Positions 53,991 through 62,550 are shown, counted from the stretch's first letter. The stretch is DNA of 64,000 nt from Caulobacter soli (GCF_011045195.1 NZ_CP049199.1:5005501-5069500); one strand, 5' to 3'. Notes: generated by a model not told the origin, from the letters alone. Numbers and translations: made by a program.

Positions 53991-55517
53991 ATGTTCGACG
54001 GCCTTACAGAGCGACTTTCAGGGGTCTTCGACCGCCTTGGCGGTCGCGGCGTGCTGTCCGAGAAGGACATCGACGAGGCGCTGCGCGAAGTCCGCGTGGC
54101 CCTGCTGGAAGCCGACGTCGCCCTGCCGGTGGTCAAGGACTTCATCAGCAAGGCCAAGGAAGCCGCTTCGGGCGAAGCCGTCATCCGCTCGGTCAAGCCG
54201 GCCGACCAGGTGGTCAAGATCGTCTATGACGGTCTGGTCGACATGCTGGGCGGCGAGGTCCCCACCGGCCTGAACCTGGCCCTGAACCCGCCGTCGGTGA
54301 TCCTGATGGCCGGCCTGCAAGGCTCGGGCAAGACCACCACCACCGGCAAGCTGGCCCTGCGGCTGAACAAGATCGAGCGCAAGAAGGTGCTGGTCGCCTC
54401 GCTCGACACCCGCCGCCCGGCCGCCATGGAACAGCTGGCCATGCTGGCCAAGCAGGTCGAGGTCGAAAGCCTGCCGATCGTCGCGGGCCAGAGCGCCGCC
54501 GACATCGCCAAGCGCGCCATGCTGGCCGCCAAGCTGGGCGGCTACGACGTCCTGATCCTCGACACCGCCGGCCGCACGACGCTGGACGAGGCGATGATGA
54601 GCGAGGCGGCGGAAATCGCCCGCATCGCCACCCCGTCCGAGACCATTCTGGTCGCCGACAGCCTGACCGGCCAGGACGCGGTGCGCACCGCCAAGGCCTT
54701 CCACGAGCGCCTGCCGCTGACCGGCCTGATCCTGACCCGCGCCGATGGCGATGGCCGGGGCGGCGCGGCCCTGTCGATGCGCCACGTCACCGGTCTGCCG
54801 ATCAAGTTCCTGGGCGCCGGCGAGAAGATCGACGCCCTGGACGTGTTCGACGCTCGCCGCGTGGCCGGCCGGATCCTGGGACAGGGCGACGTCGTCGCCC
54901 TGGTCGAGAAGGCCGCCCAGGACCTCGACGTGGCCGAAGCCGAGCGCATGGCCAAGAAGCTGGCCAAGGGCCAGTTCGACCTCAACGACCTGGCCGCTCA
55001 GTTGAACCAGATGCAGAAGATGGGCGGCATGCAGGGCATCATGGGCCTGCTGCCCGGCGTCCAGAAGGTCAAGAAGCAGATCGCCGAAAGCGGCGTCGAC
55101 GACAGCATCTTCCGCCGCCAGCAGGCGATCATCGGCTCGATGACCAAGCTGGAGCGCAAGAAGCCCGACGTGCTGGCCGCCTCGCGCAAGCGCCGCATCG
55201 CGGCCGGGGCCGGCGTCGACGTCGCCGAGGTCAACCGCCTGCTGAAACAGCACCGGCAGATGGCCGAGATGTTCAAGGCCATGAGCAAGGACGGCGGCAA
55301 GGGCATGGCCCGCATGGCCGGCATGCTCGGCGGCGGCGACATGTCCCGGCTGAAGGCCATGGGCGGGGGCAAGGTCGCCCAGCCCGATCCCAATGCAGCG
55401 GGAGGCCAAGGCCTTCCGGGGCTGCCCGGTATGCCGGGTCTCGGGGGCGGCGGCGACGCCAAGCCCAATCCTCTCTCCGGCCTGGGCCTGCCCGGCTTCA
55501 ACCCGTTCAAGAAATAG
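53991..55517 (+). CDS. ffh: Signal recognition particle protein Ffh (SRP54)
   Basis: The 508-residue GTPase delivers inner-membrane proteins to FtsY. It shows the N domain (MFDGLTERLSGVFDRLGGRG), the P-loop GLQGSGKTTTTGKLAL, DTAGRTTLDEAMM, TRADGDGRGG and the Met-rich M domain that binds signal sequence and 4.5S RNA (LNQMQKMGGMQGIMGL). The Gly/Pro-rich C-terminal end is longer than usual. rpsP follows after 24 bp. Confidence 0.97.
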   Translation: MFDGLTERLSGVFDRLGGRGVLSEKDIDEALREVRVALLEADVALPVVKDFISKAKEAASGEAVIRSVKPADQVVKIVYDGLVDMLGGEVPTGLNLALNPPSVILMAGLQGSGKTTTTGKLALRLNKIERKKVLVASLDTRRPAAMEQLAMLAKQVEVESLPIVAGQSAADIAKRAMLAAKLGGYDVLILDTAGRTTLDEAMMSEAAEIARIATPSETILVADSLTGQDAVRTAKAFHERLPLTGLILTRADGDGRGGAALSMRHVTGLPIKFLGAGEKIDALDVFDARRVAGRILGQGDVVALVEKAAQDLDVAEAERMAKKLAKGQFDLNDLAAQLNQMQKMGGMQGIMGLLPGVQKVKKQIAESGVDDSIFRRQQAIIGSMTKLERKKPDVLAASRKRRIAAGAGVDVAEVNRLLKQHRQMAEMFKAMSKDGGKGMARMAGMLGGGDMSRLKAMGGGKVAQPDPNAAGGQGLPGLPGMPGLGGGGDAKPNPLSGLGLPGFNPFKK

Positions 55518-55541
55518 AACTTTAGACCAAGGACTAAGACT

Positions 55542-56090
55542 ATGCTGAAGATCCGTCTCGCCCGTGGCGGCGCCAAGAAGCGCCCCTACTACTCGATCGT
55601 CATCGCCGACAGCCACTCGCCGCGCGACGGCCGCTTCATCGAGAAGGTCGGCACCTACAACCCGCTGCTCAAGAAGGACGACGCCGCGCGCGTGACCCTG
55701 AAGGTCGAGTCCATCCAGGAGTGGCTCAAGAAGGGCGCCCAGCCGACCGACCGCGTCGCCCGCTTCCTGGCCGCCGCCGGCGTCGCCGAGTGGACCCACG
55801 GCAACAACCCGCAGAAGGGCGCCCCGGGCAAGAAGGCCCAAGAGCGTCTGGCCGAACGCGCCCAGCGCGACGAAGACCGCAAGGCCGCCGAAGCCCAAGC
55901 CAAGGAAGACGCCAAGGCCGCCGCTGAAGCCGCTGCCGCCGCCGCCGCCGAAGCCGCCGCTGCTCCGGCTCCGGAACCGGAAGTCGTCGCCGAAGAAGCC
56001 CCGGCCGCCGAGGCTGCTGCTGAAGAGGCTCCGGCCGCTGAAGCCGCCGCTGAAGAAGCCCCGGCTTCGGAAGAAACCGCCGAAGGCTAA
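55542..56090 (+). CDS. rpsP: 30S ribosomal protein S16 with Ala/Glu/Pro-rich tail
   Basis: Residues 1-85 are the normal S16 fold ([37 protein letters not shown]). The remaining about 95 residues are a charged helical stretch ([19 protein letters not shown]) and an acidic Ala/Glu/Pro tail with repeats of the [10 protein letters not shown] type. Ordinary S16 is 80-100 residues; this tail is a known alphaproteobacterial tendency but long here. GGACTAAG precedes the ATG at a short distance. It follows ffh directly. Confidence 0.95.
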   Translation: MLKIRLARGGAKKRPYYSIVIADSHSPRDGRFIEKVGTYNPLLKKDDAARVTLKVESIQEWLKKGAQPTDRVARFLAAAGVAEWTHGNNPQKGAPGKKAQERLAERAQRDEDRKAAEAQAKEDAKAAAEAAAAAAAEAAAAPAPEPEVVAEEAPAAEAAAEEAPAAEAAAEEAPASEETAEG

Positions 56091-56102
56091 GGCCTTCGCC
56101 AG

Positions 56103-56143
56103 CGCCGCCGCCGGGCTTCCGCCTGGCGGCGGCGTTTTCTTTT
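56103..56143 (+). terminator. Strong Rho-independent terminator after rpsP
   Basis: CGCCGCCGCCGGGC, loop TTCC, GCCTGGCGGCGGCG and then TTTTCTTTT form a textbook terminator. It ends only 13 bp before the rimM start, so rimM is either expressed by readthrough or from its own weak signal. Confidence 0.85.
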
Positions 56144-56156
56144 GCGCGATCCCCTC

Positions 56157-56714
56157 ATGACCTCATCGCCCTCGCAGAATCTGATCCTGGTCGGCCGCGT
56201 CGCCGGCGGCTTCGGCGTGCGCGGCGAGGTGCGCATCGCGACCTATACCGAAGACCCCCTGACCCTGACCAAGTTCAAGGTGCTGACGCGCCAGGACGGC
56301 TCGCCCGCCCTGACCCTGACCACCGCCCGCGTGGCCAAGGAGGGCGTCGTCGCCCGCTGCGTCGGGATCGAGACCAAGGAAGCGGCCGACGCCCTGCGCG
56401 GCCTGCGCCTCTATGTGCCTCGCTCGGCCCTGCCCGAGCCCGAGGAAGACGAATTCTACCTGGCCGACCTGATCGGCCTGCCGGTGCGCCACATCGCCAC
56501 CAACGAGCTGCTGGGCAAGATCAAGAGCGTCCAGAACTTCGGCGCCGATGACCTGCTGGAGATCACGCCGGCCCTGGGCGGCCAGACCTGGTACTTGCCG
56601 TTCACCCGCGCCGCGGTTCCCGAGGTAAGGATCGCCGAAGGCCTGGTCCTGGCCGATCCGCCGCAGATGGTGGGCGAGCCTGAAGGACCGGTCGAGGACG
56701 AAGACCCGCTCTAG
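56157..56714 (+). CDS. rimM: Ribosome maturation factor RimM
   Basis: The 185-residue protein has the RimM N-domain (LVGRVAGGFGVRGEVRI) and PRC-barrel C-domain (DEFYLADLIGLPVRH, TWYLPFTRAAVPEV). It helps 30S assembly at the head region and binds S19. ATG 56157 is chosen on the N-terminal MTSSPSQNLIL. The codon has no clear Shine-Dalgarno and sits right after the terminator; an in-frame TTG at 56142 lies inside the terminator T-run. trmD and rplS, the usual followers, are absent. Confidence 0.93.
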   Translation: MTSSPSQNLILVGRVAGGFGVRGEVRIATYTEDPLTLTKFKVLTRQDGSPALTLTTARVAKEGVVARCVGIETKEAADALRGLRLYVPRSALPEPEEDEFYLADLIGLPVRHIATNELLGKIKSVQNFGADDLLEITPALGGQTWYLPFTRAAVPEVRIAEGLVLADPPQMVGEPEGPVEDEDPL

Positions 56715-56724
56715 GAGTTCAGGC

Positions 56725-57291
56725 ATGGCGCTCGACGGCAAATGGCGGGTGACCGCCTCGCGCTATGTCCACAAGGATCGCTGGATCGCTGTCCGGGCCG
56801 ACGATTGCCTGACCGACGACGGCGTCGAGATCGCGCCCTACTACGTGCTGGAATATCCCGACTGGGTCGAGGTCGTGGCCCTGGACGCGGCGAACAACGT
56901 GCTGCTGATCCGGCAGTATCGGCACGCCATGGGCGGGTTCACGATCGAACTGCCCGCCGGCGGCATGGAGCCGACCGACACCGATCCACGCATCGCCGGG
57001 GCCCGCGAGCTGCTGGAAGAGACCGGCTGCGCGGGTGAAGTCTCCTATGTGGGCGACTCCTGGCCCAACGCCGGCACCCACACCAACCGCGTCCACACCC
57101 TGCTGGCCCGCGACGTCGTCCAGGTCGCCGAACCCAAGGACGACCCCACCGAGCGCATCGAGCGCTTCTGGGTGCCCGCCGCCGAGGCCGTGCGCATGGC
57201 CCTGGCGGGCGAGCTGACCGTCGCCATGCACGTGGCCTCGCTGCTGCGCGGCCTGACCCAGGCCGGCGTGGCGACGATCGCGGTCGGCTAG
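56725..57291 (+). CDS. Nudix hydrolase
   Basis: The 188-residue protein has a Nudix box near residues 80-102: GGMEPTDTDPRIAGARELLEETG, written here as GGMEPTDTDPRIAG then ARELLEETG. The REL-x-EE-x-G core is intact, but the Glu normally seven residues before REL is Thr, with a small insertion. The fold resembles ADP-sugar/ADP-ribose hydrolases (VVALDAANNVLLIRQYRHAM before the box). It starts 10 bp after rimM, so it is co-transcribed. Its TAG shares the CTAG at 57288-57291 with the tesB stop. Confidence 0.87.
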   Translation: MALDGKWRVTASRYVHKDRWIAVRADDCLTDDGVEIAPYYVLEYPDWVEVVALDAANNVLLIRQYRHAMGGFTIELPAGGMEPTDTDPRIAGARELLEETGCAGEVSYVGDSWPNAGTHTNRVHTLLARDVVQVAEPKDDPTERIERFWVPAAEAVRMALAGELTVAMHVASLLRGLTQAGVATIAVG

Positions 57292-58145
57292 CGCTCGCGC
57301 ACCCGCATCAGGCATTCCTGGGCCACCGAGGCCACCAGCTTGCCGTCGCGCGTGAACATCTGACCGCGCACCAGGCCGCGACCCTGCGAGGCCGAGGGGC
57401 TGTCCTGCGAGAACAGGATCCAGTCGTTGAAGTCGAACGGGTGATGGAACCACATGGCGTGGTCCAGGCTGGCGGCCTGCAGGTTCGGCGAGGTCCAGAC
57501 CAGGGCGTGCGGACGCAGGGCGCTTTCCATGAAGGCCATGTCGGACGCGTAGGCCAGGGCGCACTGCTGCAGGCGGACATTGTCGCCGATCGGCGCCTTG
57601 GCCCGCATCCAGACTTCCTTGTTGCCCGGCTTGGGAACCGGCTTGCCCGGATGCTGCGGATCGACCCAGCGCAGGTCGATCGGGCGCGGCGACTCGGCGA
57701 ACTTCACGAAGCCGGGCGGCGCCTCGTCGCCCAGTGAGCGCGCGTATTCAGCGTCGGTGGGCAGGCTCTCCGGATCGGGGGCCGACGGCATCTGGGCCTG
57801 GTGCTCCAGCCCCGCCTCCGGGGTCTGGAACGAGGCGGCCAGGTTGAAGATCTGCTCGCCATGCTGGATCGCCGCCACCCGGCGGGTGGTGAAGGTGCCG
57901 CCGTCGCGGGCCCGCTCGACCTCGTAGAGCACCGGGGCGTTCACGTCGCCGGGCCGGATGAAATAGGCGTGCAGCGAGTGGCAGATTCGCTCGGGCACGG
58001 TCTTGTAGGCCGCCATCAGGGCCTGGGCGATGACCAGGCCGCCGAAGATGCGGGGCGGGCCGTCGTTGGGGCTGCGGCCCCGGAACAGGTTCACCTCGAT
58101 GGCTTCGAGGTCGAGGATTTCGGCGAGGTCTTCGGGCGTACGCAT
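57288..58145 (-). CDS. tesB: Acyl-CoA thioesterase II
   Basis: The 285-residue double-hotdog thioesterase hydrolyses medium- and long-chain acyl-CoA. Diagnostic stretches are RIFGGLVIAQALMAAYKTV, HSLHAYFIRPGDVNAPVLYEV (written in two parts: HSLHAYFIRPGD and VNAPVLYEV) and the C-terminal SLDHAMWFHHPFDFNDW with the active-site Asp. It stands alone, divergent from the deacetylase-like gene (79 bp) and convergent with the Nudix gene with shared stop bases. Confidence 0.93.
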   Translation of the reverse strand: MRTPEDLAEILDLEAIEVNLFRGRSPNDGPPRIFGGLVIAQALMAAYKTVPERICHSLHAYFIRPGDVNAPVLYEVERARDGGTFTTRRVAAIQHGEQIFNLAASFQTPEAGLEHQAQMPSAPDPESLPTDAEYARSLGDEAPPGFVKFAESPRPIDLRWVDPQHPGKPVPKPGNKEVWMRAKAPIGDNVRLQQCALAYASDMAFMESALRPHALVWTSPNLQAASLDHAMWFHHPFDFNDWILFSQDSPSASQGRGLVRGQMFTRDGKLVASVAQECLMRVRER

Positions 58146-58224
58146 GAACGCTCGTTAGGCGCGCGGGACCAGCGGGGCAAGTCGTGACCTTGCGTCACGT
58201 CGTCACCTTTCCCATTGATGGGTC

Positions 58225-59142
58225 ATGGCCGCCCGCTTTCCGCCGATCATCCACCACCCCGCCTTCCGCGCCGAGATGCCGCCTGGGCACCGGTTCCCGA
58301 TGGACAAGTTCTCGCGCCTGGCCGCGGTGCTGGAGGCCGAGGGCGTGGCCGGTCCGGACGGCTTCGTCCTGCCCGAGCCGATCGACCTGGAGAGCCTGCT
58401 GCTGGTCCACGACGAGGCCTATGTGCGCGGCGTCATCGACCTGACCCTGCCGGTCGACGTGGCGCGAAGGGTCGGCCTGCCCAACACCGACTCGGTGGCC
58501 CGGCGGGCCCAGGCGGCGGTCGGCGGCACCCTGGCGGCGGCGCGCCTGGCGCTGGAGCACGGGATCGCCTGCAACACCGCCGGCGGCAGCCATCACGCCC
58601 AGGCCGACACCGGCGCGGGGTTCTGCGTGTTCAACGACGTGGCGGTGGCGGCGCGGCGGTTGCTGGAGGAGGGCAAGGTCGGCCAGGTCCTGGTCGTCGA
58701 TCTGGACGTCCACCAGGGCGACGGCACCGCGCGGATCTTCGAGGAAGACGCCAGCGTCTTCACCTTCTCGATGCACGCCGAAAAGAACTTCCCGGCCCGC
58801 AAGGCGACGAGCGATCTGGACATCGACCTGGCCGACGGCACGGGCGACGCGGCCTATCTGGAAAAGCTGGAAGTGATCTTGCCGGACCTGCTGGCGCGCG
58901 TGGCGCCGGACCTGGTGTTCTTCAACGCCGGGGTCGATCCACACGCGGACGACAAGCTGGGGCGGCTGAGTTTGAGCGACGAGGGCCTGGCGCGGCGCGA
59001 GGCGTTCGTCCTGGGCTCATGTCTGGAAAGAAGTATCCCCGTGACCGGGGTGATCGGCGGCGGATATGACGCCGACATCGATCGTCTGGCGCATCGTCAC
59101 GCCCTTCTCCACCGGGCGGCCCGAGAGGCTCTGGGAGCCTGA
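58225..59142 (+). CDS. Histone-deacetylase-superfamily hydrolase
   Basis: The 305-residue zinc hydrolase has the family motifs NTAGGSHHAQADTG (catalytic His pair), VVDLDVHQGDGTARIF (zinc ligands), FNAGVDPHADDKLG and VIGGGYDADIDRLA. Bacterial members deacetylate acetylpolyamines or acetoin-related substrates. The start at 58225 lacks a clear Shine-Dalgarno but gives the usual N-terminus. It stands alone on the + strand. Confidence 0.92.
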   Translation: MAARFPPIIHHPAFRAEMPPGHRFPMDKFSRLAAVLEAEGVAGPDGFVLPEPIDLESLLLVHDEAYVRGVIDLTLPVDVARRVGLPNTDSVARRAQAAVGGTLAAARLALEHGIACNTAGGSHHAQADTGAGFCVFNDVAVAARRLLEEGKVGQVLVVDLDVHQGDGTARIFEEDASVFTFSMHAEKNFPARKATSDLDIDLADGTGDAAYLEKLEVILPDLLARVAPDLVFFNAGVDPHADDKLGRLSLSDEGLARREAFVLGSCLERSIPVTGVIGGGYDADIDRLAHRHALLHRAAREALGA

Positions 59143-59178
59143 GGGGGTCGCGAACCGGTGGAGCTACGCGGCGATCAC

Positions 59179-59277
59179 TTAGAAGCTCGTGACGAGCGAA
59201 CCGGCGATCACGACGAGGGGCAGCATGGCCAGAACGAGGCTGGCGAAACCGGCGAAGGCGTTGTTCGAGAAGGTCAT
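59179..59277 (-). CDS. Small hydrophobic peptide, 32 residues
   Basis: The minus-strand frame reads MTFSNNAFAGFASLVLAMLP, then LVVIAGSLVTSF: one membrane helix with a short polar start and no charge, ending in a TAA. AGGGA lies nine bases upstream. It occupies an otherwise gene-free stretch between the HDAC-like gene and the thioesterase pair. I see no family, but the composition and ribosome site argue for a real membrane peptide. Confidence 0.58.
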   Translation of the reverse strand: MTFSNNAFAGFASLVLAMLPLVVIAGSLVTSF

Positions 59278-59548
59278 TGTCTTGGTTCCCTGTTGTCCGG
59301 CGCGCCGTCCGCGTCCGGTGATCAGGGGTATAGGCCCGCGGGTTGGTGAACACCCGTTACCTTTGCTTCATGAAGCGTTTTTAAGAAACGTTGACGCCGT
59401 AAACTCGCATTACAGGAGCGTAATGTCGTTGTTATCAAACGTCACTTAGCAACATTTTACCCTCGGAGACCCACGTTCGGCGCATATCGGTGGTCGATAT
59501 GATCCAAACCCGGGGCTGTCCTTTCGAGCAACCCAGAGCGAGACGCCC
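59278..59548. promoter_or_regulatory. Low-GC control region with small palindromes
   Basis: 271 bp without a gene. It contains GCTTCATGAAGC (59365-59376, perfect) and CATTAC-AGGAGC-GTAATG (59408-59425), in an AT-richer block that probably holds the promoter of the 32-residue peptide on the minus strand. The 3' ends of the thioesterase genes lie to the right. Confidence 0.4.
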
Positions 59549-59983
59549 TTACTCCTCCGCCGAGCTCAGTAGGAAGTGGCCGCGCAGGGCCGCGATCGGG
59601 TTGGCGCGCTGTTCCTGCCAGGCCTCGACATGGACGTTGGCGATGCGGCGGCCGACCTTCTTGATCTCGGCCCGGGCATAGGTGACCAGGGGCCGGCCCG
59701 AGCGCAGGTACTCGATCGAGACGTCGATGGTGCGCGGCTGGCGCTTCAGCGGTTCGACGATCGACAGCTGGGCCAGGGCGGTCATCTCCATGAACGCGCC
59801 CAGCACGCCGCCGTGGATGGCGGGCAGGATCGGATTGCCGACGATCAGGTCCGAGAACGGCAGGACCGCCGTCATCTCGTCGCCGGCCAGCTCGGCCCGC
59901 ACGCCGATGAACCGGGCGTAGGGGATCGAGGCGAGGACGGCGTTCAGGCGCTCCTGGGCGCTTCCGAGGAGGGCGTCGCTCAT
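59549..59983 (-). CDS. PaaI-type hotdog thioesterase, second of a coupled pair
   Basis: The 144-residue protein has the hotdog-fold signature HGGVLGAFMEMTALAQ (helix with the active-site acidic residue) and the strands RTIDVSIEYLRSGRPL and IANVHVEAWQE. It should hydrolyse an aryl- or acyl-CoA. Its ATG overlaps the TGA of the upstream thioesterase gene (ATGA), so the two are co-translated and may form a hetero-oligomer. Confidence 0.85.
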   Translation of the reverse strand: MSDALLGSAQERLNAVLASIPYARFIGVRAELAGDEMTAVLPFSDLIVGNPILPAIHGGVLGAFMEMTALAQLSIVEPLKRQPRTIDVSIEYLRSGRPLVTYARAEIKKVGRRIANVHVEAWQEQRANPIAALRGHFLLSSAEE

Positions 59984-60468
59984 ACCACGTCCCCCGAATT
60001 GCTCTCGCGCGGCGGCTTGAAGTTGGCCCCGGGTTTCCGGCCGGCGCTGGAGTCCAGCATGAAGGCGGCCTGGGCGGCGGCGATCGGGTCGTCCGGGTCG
60101 TCCTCGTAGGCCACGGCCCGCACGAAGGCGATCGAGCGGGTCAGCTTGTAGCAGTGGGCCCGGGCCTTGATGTCGCGCCCCGGCTCGGCCGGCCGCATGT
60201 AGTCGATACGAAGGTCCAGGGTGGCGATGAAGCCCCATTCGGACTGGGCCGCGTGCACCGCCTGGCCGCAGGTATGGTCCAGCAGGGTTGTCACCACCCC
60301 GCCGGCGATGACGCCCGTCTCCGGGTCGCCGACGATCTCCGGTCGATAGGGGACCTTCAGGATGGCGACCGCGTGGCCGATCTCCAGGGTCTCGAACCCC
60401 AAGGCCTTGGCCTGGGGACTGCCCTCGTTCATCGCCTGGGCTATCGCGCGGTGTTCTTCGTCGGTCAT
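59980..60468 (-). CDS. PaaI-type hotdog thioesterase, first of a coupled pair
   Basis: The 162-residue protein starts MTDEEHRAIAQAMNEG and carries the hotdog motif GVIAGGVVTTLLDHTCGQAV with strands ATLDLRIDYMRPAEPG and SIAFVRAVAYEDD. The acidic active residue is the Asp in LLDHTCG. Start 60468 is set by the family N-terminus; longer in-frame extensions overlap the divergent exonuclease gene. It overlaps the next gene by 4 bp. Confidence 0.86.
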   Translation of the reverse strand: MTDEEHRAIAQAMNEGSPQAKALGFETLEIGHAVAILKVPYRPEIVGDPETGVIAGGVVTTLLDHTCGQAVHAAQSEWGFIATLDLRIDYMRPAEPGRDIKARAHCYKLTRSIAFVRAVAYEDDPDDPIAAAQAAFMLDSSAGRKPGANFKPPRESNSGDVV

Positions 60469-60510
60469 CGGGATACGCTTATAGCCAGCCGCGTTCCCAT
60501 ATCCACCGTG

Positions 60511-61518
60511 ATGAAGCCGCAAGACCTGATCTGTCCGAGGCCCGACGGGCTCTACTGCCCGCCCGGGGACTTCTATATCGACCCCGTCCGCCCCGTGGAC
60601 CGGGCGGTGATCACCCATGGCCACGCCGACCACGCCCGGGCCGGCCACGGGGTGGTCGCCGCCACGCCCGAGACCCTGGCGATCATGGCCGAACGCTATG
60701 GCAAGGACTTCGCCGGTCGCCGCGAACCGATCGCCTACGGCCAGAGCTTCACCCACAACGGCGTCGAGGTCGGGCTCGTCCCCGCCGGCCACGTGCTGGG
60801 CTCGGCCCAGGCCGTGGTGCGCTGGAAGGGCATGACCATCGTCGTCTCCGGCGACTACAAGCGCCGCCGCGACCCCACCTGCCCGCCCTTCGAGCCCGTG
60901 CCCTGCGACGTGTTCGTGACCGAGGCGACCTTCGGCCTGCCGGTGTTTCGCCATCCCGACGACAGGGGCGAGATCGCCGCCCTGCTGAAGTCGGTCGAGC
61001 AGTTCCCCGAGCGCTCGCACATCGTCGGCGCCTACGCCCTGGGCAAGGCCCAGCGGGTGATCAAGCTGCTGCGTGAGGCCGGGTGGGACAAGACGATCCA
61101 CGTGCATGGCGCGATGGACCGTCTGAACCGTCTCTACGAACGCCATGGCGTCGACCTGGGTCCGCTGGCGCCCGCCACCACGGGAACCAAGAAGGACTTC
61201 GAGGGCGCGATCATCGTCGCCCCGCCCTCGGCCTTGGCCGACCGCTGGTCGCGGCGCTTTCCCGATCCGGTCGACTGTTTCGCCAGCGGCTGGATGCGGG
61301 TACGGGCCCGGGCCCGTCAGCGGGGCGTGGAACTGCCGTTGATCATCTCCGACCACGCCGACTGGGACGAACTGACCGCCACCCTGGACGAGCTGCGCCC
61401 CGGCGAGGTGTGGATCACCCACGGCCGCGAGGAGGCCCTGGAGCGCTGGTGCGAGCTGGAGGGCATCCCGGCCAAGGCGCTGCGGCTGGTGGGCTATGAC
61501 GAGGAGGAGGGGGAGTAG
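60511..61518 (+). CDS. Ligase-associated DNA exonuclease (metallo-beta-lactamase fold)
   Basis: The 335-residue protein has the metallo-beta-lactamase metal site AVITHGHADHARAGHG and the beta-CASP-like C-terminal part (PLIISDHADWDEL, VWITHGREEALERWCE). Such proteins (Lig-associated exonuclease) normally sit next to an ATP-dependent DNA ligase and a helicase in a repair cluster. Here the ligase gene is about 2.2 kb downstream with three genes in between. The ATG at 60511 is 42 bp from the divergent thioesterase start. Confidence 0.9.
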   Translation: MKPQDLICPRPDGLYCPPGDFYIDPVRPVDRAVITHGHADHARAGHGVVAATPETLAIMAERYGKDFAGRREPIAYGQSFTHNGVEVGLVPAGHVLGSAQAVVRWKGMTIVVSGDYKRRRDPTCPPFEPVPCDVFVTEATFGLPVFRHPDDRGEIAALLKSVEQFPERSHIVGAYALGKAQRVIKLLREAGWDKTIHVHGAMDRLNRLYERHGVDLGPLAPATTGTKKDFEGAIIVAPPSALADRWSRRFPDPVDCFASGWMRVRARARQRGVELPLIISDHADWDELTATLDELRPGEVWITHGREEALERWCELEGIPAKALRLVGYDEEEGE

Positions 61519-61590
61519 GCTCGACGCCGACGCCATGGCCTTTCCTGATGGCCGCCGGCATGATCACCGCCGGTGGAAAAGGAGCGACCC

Positions 61591-62097
61591 GTGTCCGCGA
61601 TCATCCTGGCGCTGCTTCTGGCGCCCCAGGCCCATGGCCGCCCTTCCCTGCCGCGCTACGCCGACGCGCCGCTCGTGACGTGCCCGGCCGCGACCGACGC
61701 CTACCAGACCTGGGTCACACGCGGCCGATCGGGTGCGACCAGCCTGGTTCCCAGATCCGCGATCGGCGCAATTCCGGCGAACCGGCGGGCTGAGGCCGCC
61801 AGCCGGCTCGACGCCGCGCCGCTGGTGGCTCTCGACCTGGCGCAGGCGACGGACCTGCTGGGGTCCGCCGCCCTGCTCGACGCCAATCCCGGCCTGAAAC
61901 CGTTCCTGGTTCGCAACGTCGTGCCCAGCTTCGACGGCGCCTATTATGGCGGCCCGATACGGGTCGGCCTGAAGGACGACACGCTCTATGTCTCGGCCGC
62001 GATCCTCGGCTGCGGCGGCTTCTTCAAGAACCCGATCGTCGTGATGCTGCCTCGGGCGCCGGACCGGGTGGAGATCGATGTCGTCGCGGCCCTGTGA
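61591..62097 (+). CDS. Secreted protein of unknown function
   Basis: The 168-residue frame begins at GTG 61591 with AAGGAG six bases before it. An upstream GTG (61573) is less likely. The signal peptide is short (SAIILALLLAPQAHG). The mature domain has two Cys (VTCPAA, LGCGGFF) and a C-terminal IVVMLPRAPDRVEIDVVAAL, resembling a small beta protein. I cannot assign a family. It lies inside the split ligase-exonuclease cluster and may be unrelated to it. Confidence 0.72.
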   Translation: MSAIILALLLAPQAHGRPSLPRYADAPLVTCPAATDAYQTWVTRGRSGATSLVPRSAIGAIPANRRAEAASRLDAAPLVALDLAQATDLLGSAALLDANPGLKPFLVRNVVPSFDGAYYGGPIRVGLKDDTLYVSAAILGCGGFFKNPIVVMLPRAPDRVEIDVVAAL

Positions 62098-62107
62098 CGA
62101 GCATGGC

Positions 62108-62518
62108 TCACACCACCTTGAACGTCGCCCGCGCCCGCGCCACCGGCTTGCCGTCCGCCGACACCGTGGCCTCGGCGTAGCACAGGCTCTTGCCGGGCTT
62201 GATGAAGTCGGTGTCGAAGGCCAGCCACTGGCCGAGTTGGGCGGCGGCGATGTAGTCGAGCCCCAGCGAGACGGTGACCAAACCCTGGCTCGGGATCTTC
62301 AGCCGGCTCAGCATCACCCCGCACGACAGGCCCATGGCGTTGTCGGCCAGGGCGGCGAGCAGGCCGCCATGCGGATTGCCGCGCGAATTGGTGTGCGGTT
62401 CGCGCACCTCGACCGCCAGCACCCAGCGATCCTCGCGGATGTCGGCGAAGATCGGCTCCCACGGCGTGGTCAGCGGACTCTTGCGGGGATGCGGGACGAA
62501 GGGCTCGGGCGGGGTCAT
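62108..62518 (-). CDS. PaaI-family hotdog thioesterase
   Basis: The 136-residue protein has the family core NPHGGLLAALADNAMGLSCG (active-site Asp in the helix), the strand VTVSLGLDYIAAAQLGQWL and the C-terminal AEATVSADGKPVARARATF. It should hydrolyse an acyl- or aryl-CoA thioester. The ATG at 62518 follows GGAGG; a TTG further upstream is inside the palindrome and unlikely. The palindrome at 62551-62576 marks the promoter region. Confidence 0.86.
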   Translation of the reverse strand: MTPPEPFVPHPRKSPLTTPWEPIFADIREDRWVLAVEVREPHTNSRGNPHGGLLAALADNAMGLSCGVMLSRLKIPSQGLVTVSLGLDYIAAAQLGQWLAFDTDFIKPGKSLCYAEATVSADGKPVARARATFKVV

Positions 62519-62550
62519 GGTCGCCTCCGGGTCCGGATGCGCGGACAAGG

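Noticed and set aside
54018..55898. 626-residue open frame antisense to ffh and rpsP
   Set aside because: GC-rich genomes keep antisense frames open. The product is Gly/Gln/His/Leu-rich without domains, while the + strand genes are certain.
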